A DNA stretch of 64,000 nucleotides from Pontibacter roseus DSM 17521 (GCF_000373265.1 NZ_KB890761.1:906170-970169), one strand, 5' to 3'; positions 55,704 through 63,539 are shown, counted from the first letter of the stretch. Made by a program: numbers and translations. Notes: a model not told the origin generated them from the letters alone.

Positions 55704-56694
55704 CCTTTAAACTTATAAATCTGGCTTGGACGATTCTTTTTGCCTGGATAATATCTACCTTTTGTCCCCTAGATGCCCTTTCTTTAATTAAGAATTGAAG
55801 CGCTTCCAACATTCTCCCCTCCGTTAAGAGCAGGTTGAAATGAGTGTCATTGGAAGTTTCTTCACTTTGAGTTGCTCCTACTATCCATTTAGCAGCATAA
55901 TTATCTTTTACATCTCTTCCTTCAAGCACTTGCTCTGTAAACTTGTCTAAGAATTGGTCTGAAATGTTGAGGGCATGGTTTTCTTTACTTGCTTTTAAGT
56001 TTTCATTAAATTGGTATTCATCCAATGCGTGCAGCTTATCACTATTCAATAGATACCAACTTAAAAAGCTTGGCTTAAAGTGGATTACGAGGTGATCGTT
56101 AGTTTTATGAGTTATTGAAATCCCTTCTTTATAAGCTTTTTGAATATCACTGTAATTGTACTGAATTGACTTGTTTGTTGTGCTTCTAGTTTCTACATCC
56201 TGAGCCTGAGTAGGATATATCCCTGAGATGACTATATCCTTGTCTAGTTCGTCTCGCCGGTAAACAGATAAAATGAAGCATCTTTTGTTCTCAAGGCTTT
56301 CCCCCTTCAATAAACCATCAGCGAATGATTTTGCAACAGCTTTATTACTTAGGCTTGGCTCCCATTGACAACTTGCCCTCCACTGTACTCTCGCCTCATT
56401 CTGTCCATTATTTATAAGTCTCCATCGACCCCCGCTCTCAGTTTGGAAACAGTATAAATAAATATACTGCTCTTGATTTGTAGAAGTACTAAAGGTTAGC
56501 TTAAGTAGTTTCTCACTTCTATTGCCACGTCCTTTTCTAACCGAAGTCTCATCAATATATACTTTGTTATCGAATAACTCAATAAAATATGGGATAAGTA
56601 CTGATGATGCATCGTAATCCGTAAATGCTTCTCCTGTATAGAAACCATATTTATTGCTTTGATTATCTATCAACCGATAAGGCATAGTTATCAA
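55693..56694 (-). CDS. Unrecognised protein of the restriction operon
   Basis: 333 residues (the first three may be dispensable: an internal ATG at 56685 reduces overlap with the methylase gene from 32 to 23 bases). No signal peptide, membrane segment, P-loop or nuclease motif. The N-terminal about 130 residues are beta-rich and aromatic ('YRLIDNQSNKYGFYTGEAFTDYDA', 'IYLYCFQTESGGRWRLINNGQ'), and the C-terminal half is helical and charged ('LLTEGRMLEALQFLIKERASRGQKVDIIQAKRIVQARFISL'). Overlaps on both sides place it firmly in the operon between methylases and MORC. A sequence-recognition or adaptor role, comparable to YdiR of BsuMI, is a guess from position only. Confidence 0.82.
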   Translation of the reverse strand: MITMPYRLIDNQSNKYGFYTGEAFTDYDASSVLIPYFIELFDNKVYIDETSVRKGRGNRSEKLLKLTFSTSTNQEQYIYLYCFQTESGGRWRLINNGQNEARVQWRASCQWEPSLSNKAVAKSFADGLLKGESLENKRCFILSVYRRDELDKDIVISGIYPTQAQDVETRSTTNKSIQYNYSDIQKAYKEGISITHKTNDHLVIHFKPSFLSWYLLNSDKLHALDEYQFNENLKASKENHALNISDQFLDKFTEQVLEGRDVKDNYAAKWIVGATQSEETSNDTHFNLLLTEGRMLEALQFLIKERASRGQKVDIIQAKRIVQARFISLKDGK

Positions 56695-57760
56695 TTTTAT
56701 TATTCTCTTTAGATTCCTGGTTAAAGATTTGACGCATCAACTCTTTAGCAAATACTTCTGCTAACTTTGGTGGAACAGCGTTTCCTACCTGCCTCCATTG
56801 CTCCTTATAAGTGCCAAGCATTACATAATCATCGTCAAAGGTCTGAATCCTTTTAATCTCTTGTATCCTCAGGAATCTATTCTTCCAATGAAATGGACCC
56901 ATATTGTTAGACTGACTAGCTTGGATGGTCCAGGAGGGTCTGTTTGGCGAAAGCTTTAATAAAAAGGACCAATAGCGTGATCTCCACTCAAATATTGGGT
57001 CAGGATAGCCTCTCTCTTTTGTAAAGAAAAGATAATTGTCCCCAGGAGGGACCAGCTTTAGCAAATCCTTATGCTTGGAGCCTGCCTGCATCTTTTCGTC
57101 CTCAGGTAGATTAAAATCTATATCAGACAGTATATCACCACAAGTGACCCATGGCTTCAAGTTAAATATCTCTCCTTGTGCTTTCTCTGGGTTGTAGTGC
57201 GTTGGTAAAGGATAAGAAAAGTTTGGCAAATCTTCTTTCAATCCTACACAAATAAATCTCTCCCTTGTTTGTGGCACCCCATAATCTGCAGCATTAACTA
57301 CATTATAAATTACTTTATAACCAAGTTCTTGGGCACGTGTCTTTAGATACTCAAGTGCAGCAGCATGGGGCTTGTAAACGAATCCATGTACATTTTCAAA
57401 AAAGAAGAATTTCGGATTTAATTCTTCTACTGCACGGAAATAGTTAGAAACAGTTATAAATCCATCCTCATCTTCAATGCCCCTCTCTTTTTCAACTCTA
57501 TAGAATCTAGACTTGGAGAAAGGAGGGCAAGGAGGGCCGCCTACTAGTCCATCGATAATCCCGTGCTCCCGCTTTAGCCTAAGGAAATCTATGTTCACTA
57601 TATCATCACAAACAACTTCAGCATTAGGGAAATTAAACTTTAATGTCTCACATGCCTTGCTCCAAATATCAGAAGCAAAAACCGTATCAAATCCAGCCCT
57701 CTCAAATCCTAAATCAATTCCCCCAGTTCCGGAAAATATGCTTACTATCTTTGGCTTCAT
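56663..57760 (-). CDS. DNA cytosine-5 methyltransferase, second of tandem pair
   Basis: 365 residues, complete m5C enzyme: motif I 'SIFSGTGGIDLGFERAGF' at 7-24, motif IV 'GGPPCPPFSKSR' with catalytic Cys 78 (Pro instead of the usual Gln after it), motif VI 'FFENVHGF' near 121, motif VIII 'QTRERFICVG', motif X 'QVGNAVPPKLAEVFA'. The target-recognition region between VIII and IX (about 190-300) differs from that of its neighbour, which suggests a different strand or site. The ATG overlaps the stop of the other methylase (TAATG), so translation is coupled. Confidence 0.95.
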   Translation of the reverse strand: MKPKIVSIFSGTGGIDLGFERAGFDTVFASDIWSKACETLKFNFPNAEVVCDDIVNIDFLRLKREHGIIDGLVGGPPCPPFSKSRFYRVEKERGIEDEDGFITVSNYFRAVEELNPKFFFFENVHGFVYKPHAAALEYLKTRAQELGYKVIYNVVNAADYGVPQTRERFICVGLKEDLPNFSYPLPTHYNPEKAQGEIFNLKPWVTCGDILSDIDFNLPEDEKMQAGSKHKDLLKLVPPGDNYLFFTKERGYPDPIFEWRSRYWSFLLKLSPNRPSWTIQASQSNNMGPFHWKNRFLRIQEIKRIQTFDDDYVMLGTYKEQWRQVGNAVPPKLAEVFAKELMRQIFNQESKENNKIDNYALSVDR

Positions 57761-59004
57761 TATATGTTGCTAATTAAGAATTCTACCATTGCTTTTCCCA
57801 ATAGAGGCGGTACTGCATTACCTATTTGTTTCTGTATCGATCTCCTAGATCCAACAAAAACGTAATCTTCTGGAAAAGTCTGTATTGCCGCGACTTCGGG
57901 CACTCTCAACCTTCTCGATTTCCAATGGAAAGGACCTACCCATGGACCTGGCTGCGCAGCTACTGTCCAAGATGGGCGCTCTGGGTGGAGCTTCAGTAAG
58001 AAACTCCAGAATCTCTTTTGAGCTATAAACTTTGGATCCGGATAACCTGCAGCAGCTGTTAAGGCAATATAGTTCTTTCCTGGGGGTACCTGTCCCAATT
58101 CCTCATGGTAAGTCCCATTGTCAGTAGTCTCCTGTCTCTCAAAAAAATCTGGGGTATCAAACTTTCCAATCCAATCTACCACTCTTTCATAAGGAAGTAG
58201 GTTAGGGTTTAATAATCTCTCCTCATCACTTCCATGAGTCTTGACAGGCTCGGTTGTTCGGAAAGCTTTTTTGGATGCTACAAAAAAGACTCTTTTTCTC
58301 TTTTGAGGTACTCCATAATCAATTGCATTGGCCCGGACTAAAGTGTAATGATAGCCAAGTTGATTGATGCGCTCAATGATAAAGTCGACAGCGACTCTGT
58401 TGGTTGGGTGTAGTAAGCTTTCAACGTTTTCCAGTAAGAAGCCATCAGGTTGCAATTCTTCTACAATGCGCAAATATTCCCCAATCATATTCCGAGGATC
58501 ATTGATGCCTAATCTGGAGTTGTTGCCTACCCAATAACCAGCCTTTGAAAAAGGCTGACAAGGAGGGCCGCCTATAAGGATTAACTTTTTAGGTTTAACC
58601 TTCTTGAGCAGATTTTTGTAATCATTGCCCTTTATGTTGCTTATATCAGAATGAGAGATGTGAGCATTCTCAAACAATGGATTAGCAGATAATGTTTTTA
58701 CACAATCAGCGTCAAAGTCCATACTTGAGATTACTTCTACACCTGCTAAACAGCTGCCGATGTCTAAACCTCCTGCTCCACTGAAAAAACTTATCGCTTT
58801 TATATCAGTTTTAAACCCATCTTTTAATTTGTCTACTATAGTATACCCTTTATGCTTAAAAGTAAAATCAAGTTCTTCTAGTATAGCAGTTGTTTCTAAA
58901 GTTCTCCCTTCGACTTTTAAATCACTGTAATCTATTTGTAATTGCTTTCCATCCTCTAGAACTGAAATCTCCTCCTCAGTTGAATAATTTTTTTTAATTG
59001 CCAT
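57760..59004 (-). CDS. DNA cytosine-5 methyltransferase, first of tandem pair
   Basis: 414 residues. A 65-residue N-terminal extension precedes motif I 'SFFSGAGGLDIGSCLAGVE'. Motif IV 'GGPPCQPFSKAGYW' has Cys 149, VI 'LLENVESLLHP', VIII 'PQKRKRVFFVASKK', and X 'QIGNAVPPLLGKAMV'. Protects DNA against the restriction genes downstream. Tandem, non-identical m5C methylases are needed when the recognition site is asymmetric (LlaJI) or when two enzymes share a site (BsuMI). It starts three bases after the XRE regulator. Confidence 0.95.
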   Translation of the reverse strand: MAIKKNYSTEEEISVLEDGKQLQIDYSDLKVEGRTLETTAILEELDFTFKHKGYTIVDKLKDGFKTDIKAISFFSGAGGLDIGSCLAGVEVISSMDFDADCVKTLSANPLFENAHISHSDISNIKGNDYKNLLKKVKPKKLILIGGPPCQPFSKAGYWVGNNSRLGINDPRNMIGEYLRIVEELQPDGFLLENVESLLHPTNRVAVDFIIERINQLGYHYTLVRANAIDYGVPQKRKRVFFVASKKAFRTTEPVKTHGSDEERLLNPNLLPYERVVDWIGKFDTPDFFERQETTDNGTYHEELGQVPPGKNYIALTAAAGYPDPKFIAQKRFWSFLLKLHPERPSWTVAAQPGPWVGPFHWKSRRLRVPEVAAIQTFPEDYVFVGSRRSIQKQIGNAVPPLLGKAMVEFLISNI

Positions 59005-59007
59005 ATC

Positions 59008-59340
59008 TCAAAATTCAATCTTTCCCTGTTGTGCACTCTGTGCTCTTATATATTCTATTTTTTCTTCAGCCACACGTAGAATCTCATTAGAGCAATTCTC
59101 GCTAATTAATTCGTTTACTACTTTATCACTCAGAAAAGCGATGCTAAGATTATTAGAATTTACAGTGAATAATTCAGCTAATTTACTTATCATGTCCTTA
59201 TTTGCACTTCTTTCATCCCGTTCTATTTTTGATAAAGTAGATGGGTCTATATCAAGCACAGCTGCGACTTTTCGAAGTGGGAGTTTATGCTCTTCCCTGA
59301 GTTTTCTAATAAGCATACCAAATGTTTCCTTAGTTATCAT
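59008..59340 (-). CDS. XRE-family regulator of the restriction operon
   Basis: 110 residues starting at MITKETFGMLIRKLREE. The open frame extends to 59409, but a TAnnTTTG promoter box lies inside that extension, so the shorter start is right. The helix-turn-helix is 'LPLRKVAAVLDIDPSTLSKIERDERSANKDMISKLAELF'. It resembles controller (C) proteins that delay restriction until methylation is complete, although it is larger than typical C proteins (about 80 residues). It leads the operon; the divergent vsr remnant starts 74 bases away. Confidence 0.87.
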   Translation of the reverse strand: MITKETFGMLIRKLREEHKLPLRKVAAVLDIDPSTLSKIERDERSANKDMISKLAELFTVNSNNLSIAFLSDKVVNELISENCSNEILRVAEEKIEYIRAQSAQQGKIEF

Positions 59341-59367
59341 GGAAAGTATTTTCTGGACATATTTTGT

Positions 59368-59375
59368 CAAATATA
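59368..59375 (-). promoter_or_regulatory. Promoter -7 box of the nine-gene defence operon
   Basis: Minus-strand TATATTTG, exact TAnnTTTG, 28 bases before the regulator ATG. A weak TTAG lies about 22 bases further upstream. The 74-bp divergent region must also hold the control of vsr and any operator of the XRE protein. Confidence 0.6.
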
Positions 59376-59414
59376 GTAAAACCATATAATTAACTAAGGA
59401 TTTTAGCAAAAAAT

Positions 59415-59867
59415 ATGAAGAAGGAAAATAAACGACATAAAATTCTTGAAGAGGGTACTATAAATGTTCCTCGTTTTACTGAAGCAGCAGGTTTTTATAC
59501 TTCTCCAAAAAGTTCATCTGTTTTAAGAAAAGTAAAAGCAAAGGACACCAAGCCAGAATTAAAGATAAGAAAAGCGCTCTAGTCTCGAGGTATAAGATAC
59601 AGATTGGGAACAAAACAAATTCCAGGTAAGCCAGATTTGATATTCCTAAAGAAGAAAATAGCTGTATTTATCGATGGTGACTTCTGGCACGGCTACAATT
59701 GGCAAAATAGAAAGGCAACGCTTAGGACAAATCTAGAATATTGGATACCTAAAATAGAACGCAACATTCAAAGGGATGGTGAAGTCAACAAAATACTAGA
59801 GGATAAGGGATGGAAAGTAATAAGATTCTGGGAACATGAAGTGAATAAAGAACTAGATAATTGTTAA
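59415..59867 (+). pseudogene. vsr: vsr-type mismatch endonuclease with a premature stop
   Basis: From the ATG at 59415 the frame reads MKKENKRHKILEEGT...AKDTKPELKIRKAL, then TAG at 59580-59582 (codon 56), then continues in the same frame SRGIRYRLGTKQIPGKPDLIF...FIDGDFWHGYNW...WKVIRFWEHEVNKEL to TAA at 59865. Restored, it is 150 residues with the Vsr signature (GKPDLIF metal Asp; GDFWHG; FWEHEV). Family members often have Trp at this place (ALW-RG), so a TGG to TAG change is likely. Vsr nicks at T:G mismatches that arise by deamination of 5-methylcytosine, a fitting partner for the two methylases. A downstream TTG (59604) could restart only a fragment lacking the N-terminal helix. Confidence 0.88.
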
Positions 59868-60000
59868 GAGATTTTGATACTCTACTTTTATCTAATAAAG
59901 CCTAGAATCTGCCTTAGTTCTCTATGAAATGAACCAAGTTAGGTATAGTGGTGATGGTAAAACTAATTTGTTTTACCTATGTTTTACCTGTAAAAAGAAA

Positions 60001-60033
60001 AAGCCCCTAAGATTCTGAATCTTAAGGGCTTTC
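60001..60033. terminator. Hairpin, probable terminator
   Basis: AAGCCC-C-TAAGATT, loop CTG, AATCTTA-A-GGGCTT: 13 pairs with one C-A mismatch, A-rich before and T-rich after. It may end vsr transcription, or be the native terminator of a gene once to its right on the minus strand. Confidence 0.7.
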
Positions 60034-60162
60034 ATTTACTTGTTGTGGTCGCGAAGGGACCACCACGAACTTAGCATTTCGTTTTACAAAATGTAATAAA
60101 TCGCAGCATATGCACACCCAGAGATGATTTTTGACTTTACAAAAATTTGGTGATTTGCATTT

Positions 60163-60205
60163 TTGTGGTGAAATTTACGATTGTGTGGTGAATTTCTGTG
60201 GTGAA
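60163..60205 (+). repeat. Three TGTGGTGAA direct repeats before integrase
   Basis: TGTGGTGAA at 60163-60171, 60184-60192 and 60197-60205 (offsets 21 and 13 bases), plus a weaker TTTGGTGAT at about 60145. They end 25 bases before the integrase start. Candidate arm-type integrase sites or an autoregulatory operator. Confidence 0.6.
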
Positions 60206-60229
60206 TAACCAACCTCAAACCTGAAAGCC

Positions 60230-61519
60230 TTGATAGCGAAAAGCAAGATTTACAAGAACTATGTCTACATCTGCGCCTCCCGTAACAGAGAGCACATCCG
60301 TATACCGGTCGGAATCAAATCCGACCGGCTGAACAGCAGCGGTCTACTCCACAAGTCGTGTGGTCTGGACGATATCGATGAGAAGAACAAACACATCCGG
60401 GAACTGACAAGGAAGGTGCAAGCCGCACTGGACGACTATCCAAAACTAACAGCCAAGGAGATAACTACCTTCGTAAAGACAGGCGCTCTGCCCGCAGCAC
60501 CGGAGGCGAAGCGGCAGTTAACCTTTATAGAGTGCTTCGAGAAGTTTGTGGCTGACAGCAAGTCTGGCGCACGTACGAACGACAAGGGTGTGAAGTTAAC
60601 CACCAACACGGTAAAGTCTTACCAGTCCGTGCTGTCCAACCTTTACAAGTTCCAGAAGCTACATTCATTGGAATGGGACCGGATTGATGACTCCTTCTAC
60701 CACAGGCTCTGCGACTACTATTGGAACACGCTGGATTGTTACGACAACCACACCGGTAAAGCAGTGAAAATTATCAACACATGCCTGAACTGGGCCTATG
60801 ATACTGGTCTCATTCCAGCCCCCATCAACACCAAGAAGTGGAAGGTCTGGAAGGAAGAGATTGAGATACTCGTGCTGTACCCGGATGAGGTTCGTCTGCT
60901 GCGCAATATGCCTGCTGAGGACCCAAAGATAGAGCGCACGAGAGACACCTTCCTGATGGGCGTGTTTACCTGTCTAAGAGTAGAGAACCTGTTGGGGCTC
61001 ACGGAGCGGGACCTACAGGTGATGAATGGCGAGTACTATATCCACACCATAGTCCAGAAGACGAGGAAGCCAATCAGGATAAAGCTGAACCCTGTTGCTG
61101 TGGCCATCATCGAGAAATATCGACACCAGTATCGGACACTCTTGCCGACCATCACAAGCGTAAAGTTCAACGAGAACTTGAAGGACATGGCCAAGGCGTT
61201 TAAAAAGTACCTTGACCAGTTGAAGGAGGAGGGGCAATTGGAAATTATCGGTAACAACTGGCATACTGATGTGAAGAGGGTGCGCACGAAGAAAGGTCAG
61301 CACCATTACGAGTTCGTAAAGCCCGAGAAGTTCATAAGCTCCCATTGCATGCGCAGGAGCGGGATTACGAGCTTCTTGATGTTAGGGATGACCCCGTTGG
61401 AAGTACAGGAAATCTCGGGCCATGCAAGCAATTCGAAGGACTTCTCGAAGTATGTCAAACTTGCCAAGCAGGTCGTGGAGCAGAAGAGCGTAGACGTATG
61501 GTCTAATAAGTTAGCTTAA
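60230..61519 (+). CDS. Tyrosine recombinase / integrase (Bacteroidota phage_int_SAM type)
   Basis: 429 residues. The start is TTG, since an in-frame TAA lies eight codons upstream and no ATG opens the conserved start (IAKSKIYKNYVYICAS). Arm-binding and SAM-like core-binding domains occupy about 1-205. The catalytic set is R250 ('FTCLRVENLLGL'), H372 and R375 ('HCMRRSG'), H398 ('SGHAS') and nucleophile Y408 ('FSKYVK'). It integrates or excises DNA at a specific att site. GC content is higher than in the defence operon, so the two may have different origins. The HTH gene follows after one base. Confidence 0.93.
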   Translation: MIAKSKIYKNYVYICASRNREHIRIPVGIKSDRLNSSGLLHKSCGLDDIDEKNKHIRELTRKVQAALDDYPKLTAKEITTFVKTGALPAAPEAKRQLTFIECFEKFVADSKSGARTNDKGVKLTTNTVKSYQSVLSNLYKFQKLHSLEWDRIDDSFYHRLCDYYWNTLDCYDNHTGKAVKIINTCLNWAYDTGLIPAPINTKKWKVWKEEIEILVLYPDEVRLLRNMPAEDPKIERTRDTFLMGVFTCLRVENLLGLTERDLQVMNGEYYIHTIVQKTRKPIRIKLNPVAVAIIEKYRHQYRTLLPTITSVKFNENLKDMAKAFKKYLDQLKEEGQLEIIGNNWHTDVKRVRTKKGQHHYEFVKPEKFISSHCMRRSGITSFLMLGMTPLEVQEISGHASNSKDFSKYVKLAKQVVEQKSVDVWSNKLA

Positions 61520-61520
61520 T

Positions 61521-62120
61521 ATGGGATATATCGATGAAATTAACAACCGGGAGGTAAGGGAGCGCCAGATAGGTAGAATCATCAGGGCCTTCGAAGGAAG
61601 TCTGCGTCCGTACTCGCACCTGCTCACCGTATGCGCAGAGGCTACAGACGCTGAGTTGAAGGAAGTAGAGTGGCTGATGAGCGATTGGGTAGACCAGCGT
61701 TTGGTACTACGAAGTGGAAAACACTCAGACGAAGAGGAGTTGAAGCTCATCCAGAAGGGCCTGGATAAGCTCTTTAGAATCACTGACAGAGTGATTACCG
61801 AGCGGCTTCTGGCAATCAAGAAGAACAGGGGAAGGGCCATCAACTTCGAGCAGCCTATGTACAAAATCCAGACTATCGCAGACATACTGGGGGTAACCAA
61901 GCCTACTGTCAACAACTGGACACACAAGCGTGGAGGCTACCTGAGAGCATTTGAACTTCCGGGTGTTGCCAAGTTCGTGCTGGAAGAAGACCTTTGTAGA
62001 AAATATGAGGAGGTGCTCGGACGTACTCTTGTCATCGATGACCAATTCCGGGAAAAACACCAGTACACCCCTGACCCAAAGAAGCTAAAGCTCGCTATGC
62101 AGGGTGGGACTCCAACATGA
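61521..62120 (+). CDS. Integrase-linked protein with C-terminal HTH
   Basis: 199 residues. The ATG lies one base after the integrase stop, so the pair is translationally coupled. The first about 110 residues are helical and charged ('DEINNREVRERQIGRIIRAFEG', 'EEELKLIQKGLDKLFRITDRVITERLL'). A helix-turn-helix resembling excisionase or MerR-type folds is at about 116-135 ('IQTIADILGVTKPTVNNW'). The tail is basic. It may be a recombination directionality factor or regulator of the element. I do not recognise the N-terminal part. Confidence 0.8.
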   Translation: MGYIDEINNREVRERQIGRIIRAFEGSLRPYSHLLTVCAEATDAELKEVEWLMSDWVDQRLVLRSGKHSDEEELKLIQKGLDKLFRITDRVITERLLAIKKNRGRAINFEQPMYKIQTIADILGVTKPTVNNWTHKRGGYLRAFELPGVAKFVLEEDLCRKYEEVLGRTLVIDDQFREKHQYTPDPKKLKLAMQGGTPT

Positions 62121-62179
62121 GAACGACGCCCGGAGTGGTAAACACCAGTACATGGTATTCTTATTCGTCCAGCTTCTAC

Positions 62180-62866
62180 CTACTTCATCAAATCAGTATC
62201 ATTGAGGCTTCTCACCTTGTAGGCATAATATCTGTCCCACTTATAGTTCGCTTGCTTGAACCTAAGCTTGCGATACACATCCTCATAGATAAAATGAACA
62301 GTCTCTCCATCCATGGATGCACTACTATGCCCAGCGGTAAAATTCAGTACCGTGTTCCGTTTACCTCCAACTGATACTGAGATGTTCTGAGCGCCCACTG
62401 CTTCTCTGAGAAGTATGTCCACCCACTTCTCTCGCAACACCGGGTAATCTTCAAGCTGTCTTGCCTTGATAACTTCCTGTAGGTCAGCGGCAGCCTTGGC
62501 TAAAGACTCGTTTGGCGAGCTGCTGGCCTGTGATGCCTGCCTGCCTGCCGCATTGAGTTTGTTGATATAGAGCATGATATCATCAGACGTGCTGAACACG
62601 CTGATATTGGTGTTTGTGATGTCCTTAGACATCTCCCCAAGTTCAGCGGCTATCCTTTCTTCGTATGTAGGTTCGGGCGCAGCAGGGTTTATAAGTACAG
62701 GAGCGGTCTGGGTATGAGGTTTAGACATAACAGCGGCCCCCTCCGATGCTTTAGCTTGTGCTTCCGCTCCATCGCATTTCTGGGTTATCAATGTTATCGC
62801 CACCATGATGGCGAATACGCCAGCAACGACTAATTTGTCCTGAAAAGTACCTCCGGTGCTGCTCAT
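62180..62866 (-). CDS. Single-span membrane protein of unknown function
   Basis: 228 residues. A short N-terminus precedes one membrane helix (about 11-28, 'LVVAGVFAIMVAITLITQ'). A flexible Ala/Pro-rich linker (about 33-68) leads to a helical segment with 'NTNISVFSTSDDIMLYINKLNAAGRQ' and a C-terminal alpha/beta part ending 'KWDRYYAYKVRSLND'. It is convergent with the integrase-HTH pair. No known motifs; probably element cargo. Confidence 0.72.
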   Translation of the reverse strand: MSSTGGTFQDKLVVAGVFAIMVAITLITQKCDGAEAQAKASEGAAVMSKPHTQTAPVLINPAAPEPTYEERIAAELGEMSKDITNTNISVFSTSDDIMLYINKLNAAGRQASQASSSPNESLAKAAADLQEVIKARQLEDYPVLREKWVDILLREAVGAQNISVSVGGKRNTVLNFTAGHSSASMDGETVHFIYEDVYRKLRFKQANYKWDRYYAYKVRSLNDTDLMK

Positions 62867-63539
62867 AGTGCCTTATTCTATATGTGAGAATAACTATAAG
62901 CAATTTAATTAATTAGATAATTATATTCATATATAAAAGTATCTAAAGCTAACAGAAACTAGCTGATGCTCCTTTCCAATTCACTACATATGCTGTTAGG
63001 ACGTGGTTGGAGTCCGTAGGGGAATTAAAACTCGGGCTTTAGATTTCTCACCTTTTTTCCAGCTAATGCCTCCTCGCTTAGCTTGATGTTGATGAGGAAG
63101 AGAGGTTTGTGTTCAATAGAAGGCTATCTATCACTGCCTCATGGTAGAAGTAGGTAGAGACGGACGCTCCAAAGATGGACTTAGTGTGCTGGGCTAAGGC
63201 CGATAGCATGGGCGTCGAAGTAGTTGAACACCATGCGGTACTTGCTGATGTTGTTAGAGAGAATCGAAAGGTACTATACTAAAATTATCACTGGTTCGGC
63301 ACAGAGAATAGCTGCTTTTACCTATGGTTTTATTAGTATAGGTAAAGTATATGTTTAAATGATTCAATAATGTAGTATATTGGGGTATAGGGTGAGCTGT
63401 AGCAGTTTGCTTGGTTAACCTTTCTACTCCCTTATGTCCAACCAATAAGTTTGGTCCTAACTGTGCATTACAAAGAAGCATCTCTAAGCACAGCTATGAT
63501 GCATTATCCTCAAATTAAATCTTAATCACAGCGGTTGGT
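62867..63539. other. 673-bp gap with a decayed gene
   Basis: Contains a frameshifted coding remnant on the minus strand (63025-63234). The rest shows no gene; 63254-63481 is an uninformative minus-strand frame. Confidence 0.55.
63025..63234 (-). pseudogene. Decayed coding remnant with two frameshifts
   Basis: Three frames give contiguous protein-like segments in order: MVFNYFDAHAIGLSPAH, then TKSIFGASVSTYFYHEAVIDS, then EHKPLFLINIKLSEEALAGK through VRNLKPEF and a TAA at 63025-63027. Each switch falls where the previous frame stops or loses sense. The family is not recognised. It lies inside the integrase region and is probably an old mobile-element gene. Confidence 0.5.

Larger units (their letters stand above)
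47827..59867. mobile_element. AT-rich defence island (composite restriction-modification locus)
   Basis: From the cut transporter to the vsr remnant, base composition is visibly lower in GC than the flanks, with AGA/ATA/TTA-rich codons. The genome-typical AGGTATA/TATACCT word, present about once per 600 bp to the left, occurs only once in this 12 kb. All intact genes belong to one minus-strand operon with defence functions. No terminal inverted repeats or target duplication were found by eye, so the transfer mechanism is open; a recombinase lies just to the right. Confidence 0.75.
59868..60229. other. 362-bp gap with hairpins and integrase-proximal repeats
   Basis: Holds a hairpin at 60001-60033, an inverted repeat TGGTCGCGAAGGGACCA near 60048-60064, and three TGTGGTGAA direct repeats before the recombinase gene. 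It also holds one of the only two AGGTATA copies right of 47.3 kb, at 59941-59948. No gene. Confidence 0.6.

Noticed and set aside
59341..59409. Longer start (59409) for the XRE regulator
   Set aside because: The extension is hydrophobic, unlike regulators, and contains the promoter box at 59368-59375.
47827..59867. Avoidance of CTCGAG (BsuMI-type site) as a clue to specificity
   Set aside because: The site occurs in the island (for example about 59585) and in the backbone, so no avoidance is visible.
63254..63481. 75-codon minus-strand frame
   Set aside because: Random-looking sequence next to a decayed gene; no support.
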